A DNA stretch of 6,632 nt from an uncultured bacterium (GTDB taxonomy: Bacteria; Actinomycetota; Coriobacteriia; Coriobacteriales; Coriobacteriaceae): contig CAJMPF010000100.1 of the NCBI GenBank assembly GCA_905215195.1, positions 1 through 6,632 of the forward strand, read 5' to 3'. Below are positions 5,171 through 6,632 of this stretch, one piece after another; the first letter of the stretch is position 1; the number at the start of each line of letters is the position of its first letter. The translations under genes and the position numbers were made by a program. The notes beneath the pieces were generated by a model. It saw nothing but the letters and a program-made list of their open reading frames with translations, was not told the origin of the DNA and ran no database searches.

Positions 5171-6438
5171 GCGAGCTCCTCTTCAAAGTTATCGATCAGG
5201 TTGCTGCCCAGACGGACGACGGCGGCGCGGGTGCGCTCATCGGTGGCGGAAAGCGCGGCGTCCTCCAGCTTGGCGCGGATGAACAGATCCTCGGCGGCGT
5301 TTTGGTCAAGGCCGCGGCAGGCGAGGTAGAACAGCTGCTCGTCGCGGACGTGGCCGATGGTGGCGCCGTGGTTGCCGGCGACGTCGTCCTCGTCGCACAG
5401 GATGACGGGGACGGTCTTGTTGTCGACGCCCTTGTTGGCGAGCAGTACGGTCTCGCGCTCGGTGCCGGTTGCGCCCTTGCAGCCGTGTACGAGGTCGATG
5501 GTGCCGCGGTAGACCTTCTTGGATGTGCCGGTCAGCACGCCGTTGGCGTCGATCTCGCACTCGGTCTTGCGGCCGCGGTGGCGCAGCTCGTAGTTAAAGT
5601 CGCGTACCTGCTCGCGGGCACCCAGGTAATCGGTATCGATCGTCACCTTGGCGGTGTCTCCCAGCAGGTCGCCGGCAAGGCCGGTGGCGCTGGCGCCGGC
5701 ACCCAGGACGGTGTGCTGCACGTTGACGCGCGCGCCCTCGTCCAGGAACAGACCGGTGTCGTCGAGTGCGATCCAGCTGTCGTCGAGCGTCTGCGTGCAG
5801 GTCACGTTGACGGTGGCGCACTCGTGGGCGCACACGCGTAGCGCGGAGCCCACGACACCCTCACCGGTAACGGGGGAGTCTAGGGCAATATGCAGATCGA
5901 GCGTCGACTGGGGACGGGCAACGACGTCGATGGCGGCAATCGCAGCCGCTGCGTCGACGCCGCTCACGCGCACAGTAACCGTGGCGTGCTGGTACGCGGG
6001 CACATCGATGACGATGCGCTTGGTGGCGTGGTCGGCCAGGTAGGCGTAGGTAGCCTCGCCCATGCCGGTCTCGAAGGCCTCGGCGGGGGAGAGCTCCTCC
6101 TCGAGTTTGATGGCACCGGCCTGGTAGACGGAGGTGGCGGGCACGTCGAGCTCGGTCTCGGGCGTGATGCGGGCGCGGTCGGCGGCATCGCCGGGGGCAG
6201 CGGCACGGCGCTCAGGGAAGCGCTCGGCCATGGCTTCCATGGCGGCATCGAAGGCGTCGTCCGAGCCGGCAAACTGCTCGTCCAGGCCCTCGACCTCAAC
6301 GGCCTCGGCGGGGGCGGCAGCAAGCTCGTCCGAAAGCTCGAGCTTGGTCTGGTTCATCTTGAGCCAACCCCAAGTGGCGGCCGGCATAGCGTTGACCTGC
6401 TCGAGCGTGGTGGCAGCGGTGTTGATTTCCTGTTTCAT
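5167..6438 (-). CDS. sufD: SufD, Fe-S cluster scaffold subunit
   Basis: A 423-residue member of the SufB/SufD family (normal size). The N-terminus has the SufD hallmark MPAATWGWLKMN (18-29), then a variable acidic helical region to about 125, then the parallel beta-helix core. The C-terminal core carries GTIDLVHGCKGATGTE (312-327) and DDVAGNHGATIG (351-362); H357 matches the histidine proposed to hold the nascent cluster at the SufB-SufD interface. SufD binds SufB and the ATPase SufC (not in this window). The start codon shares one base with the sufB stop (TAATG), and GAAGGAG lies 10 nt upstream. The stop overlaps the sufS start by 4 nt. The gene is intact. Confidence 0.95.
   Translation of the reverse strand: MKQEINTAATTLEQVNAMPAATWGWLKMNQTKLELSDELAAAPAEAVEVEGLDEQFAGSDDAFDAAMEAMAERFPERRAAAPGDAADRARITPETELDVPATSVYQAGAIKLEEELSPAEAFETGMGEATYAYLADHATKRIVIDVPAYQHATVTVRVSGVDAAAAIAAIDVVARPQSTLDLHIALDSPVTGEGVVGSALRVCAHECATVNVTCTQTLDDSWIALDDTGLFLDEGARVNVQHTVLGAGASATGLAGDLLGDTAKVTIDTDYLGAREQVRDFNYELRHRGRKTECEIDANGVLTGTSKKVYRGTIDLVHGCKGATGTERETVLLANKGVDNKTVPVILCDEDDVAGNHGATIGHVRDEQLFYLACRGLDQNAAEDLFIRAKLEDAALSATDERTRAAVVRLGSNLIDNFEEELA
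5176..5184 (-). promoter_or_regulatory. Ribosome binding site deciding the sufS start
   Basis: GAAGAGGAG on the minus strand, 5 nt before the ATG at 5170 and inside the end of sufD. It is the main argument that the cysteine-bearing N-terminal tail of SufS is really translated. Confidence 0.7.
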
Positions 6439-6632
6439 TATCCGATCGCTCCTTCCATCTCGAGCTTGATCAGGTTGTTCATCTCGACGGCGTACTCAAG
6501 CGGCAGCTCCTTGGAGACCGGGTTGGCAAAGCCGTTGACGATCATGGTGCGGGCCTCTTCCTCCGAGATGCCGCGGCTCATCAGGTAGAACACCTTGTCG
6601 TCGCCGATGCGGCCGATGGTGGCCTCGTGGCC
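6438..6632 (-). CDS. sufB: SufB, C-terminal 64 codons; 5' part outside window
   Basis: Reading the minus strand from the right edge gives 64 codons and a TAA at 6438-6440. The peptide begins GHEATIGRIGDDKVFYLMSRG and ends NNLIKLEMEGAIG. This is the conserved end of SufB: HEA with the acidic residue proposed to act in cluster assembly, the FYLMSRG block, then EEARTMIVNGF. SufB is the main scaffold of the SufBCD complex. Its last codon overlaps the sufD start by one base, so the operon continues upstream of the window. The fragment shows no damage. Confidence 0.95.
   Translation of the reverse strand, partial: GHEATIGRIGDDKVFYLMSRGISEEEARTMIVNGFANPVSKELPLEYAVEMNNLIKLEMEGAIG

Overview
The window is GC-rich, with codons ending mostly in C or G, and resembles a gut Coriobacteriia chromosome (Actinomycetota; Collinsella is my best guess). 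That guess rests on the combination of a GGGtGRT/NifU-like gene pair, a sufB-sufD-sufS-sufU gene order and the codon style, not on any marker gene. Both window edges cut through genes.

Layout: (1) 1-1491, minus strand: a two-gene operon. A NifU-like iron-sulfur scaffold protein comes first, and 18 bp downstream is the GGGtGRT-family protein, cut at the left edge. (2) 1492-1894: a divergent intergenic region. It holds the leader and a tentative promoter for that operon, plus the upstream flank of a transposase-like gene. (3) 1895-2758, plus strand: an IS200-like/REP-associated (RAYT-type) HUH protein with a C-terminal helix-turn-helix. It has a serine where the family's catalytic tyrosine is expected and a 17-residue tandem duplication. 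Imperfect inverted repeats about 1.1 kb apart flank it. (4) 2759-3417: about 660 bp with no believable gene, containing several inverted repeats and, at its right end, a strong rho-independent terminator facing the minus strand. (5) 3418-6632, minus strand: the end of a SUF operon, read sufB (only its C-terminal 64 codons are present), sufD, sufS, sufU. The genes overlap by 1, 4 and 8 nt, so they are probably translationally coupled, and the terminator follows.

How they work together: SufS removes sulfur from cysteine, SufU accepts it (zinc-dependent sulfur transfer in the Gram-positive type), and SufB-SufD, with SufC presumably encoded outside the window, form the scaffold on which Fe-S clusters are built. 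The second minus-strand operon encodes a divergent scaffold-like protein and a GGGtGRT protein of unresolved role. The RAYT-like gene sits between these two loci and differs from them in strand and codon use, so it looks like an insertion between iron-sulfur genes.

I see no wholly new system. The points most worth following are the RAYT's active-site substitution and duplication, its flanking repeats, the unusual cysteine layout of the GGGtGRT-linked scaffold, and the CxxC-bearing N-terminal extension of SufS.
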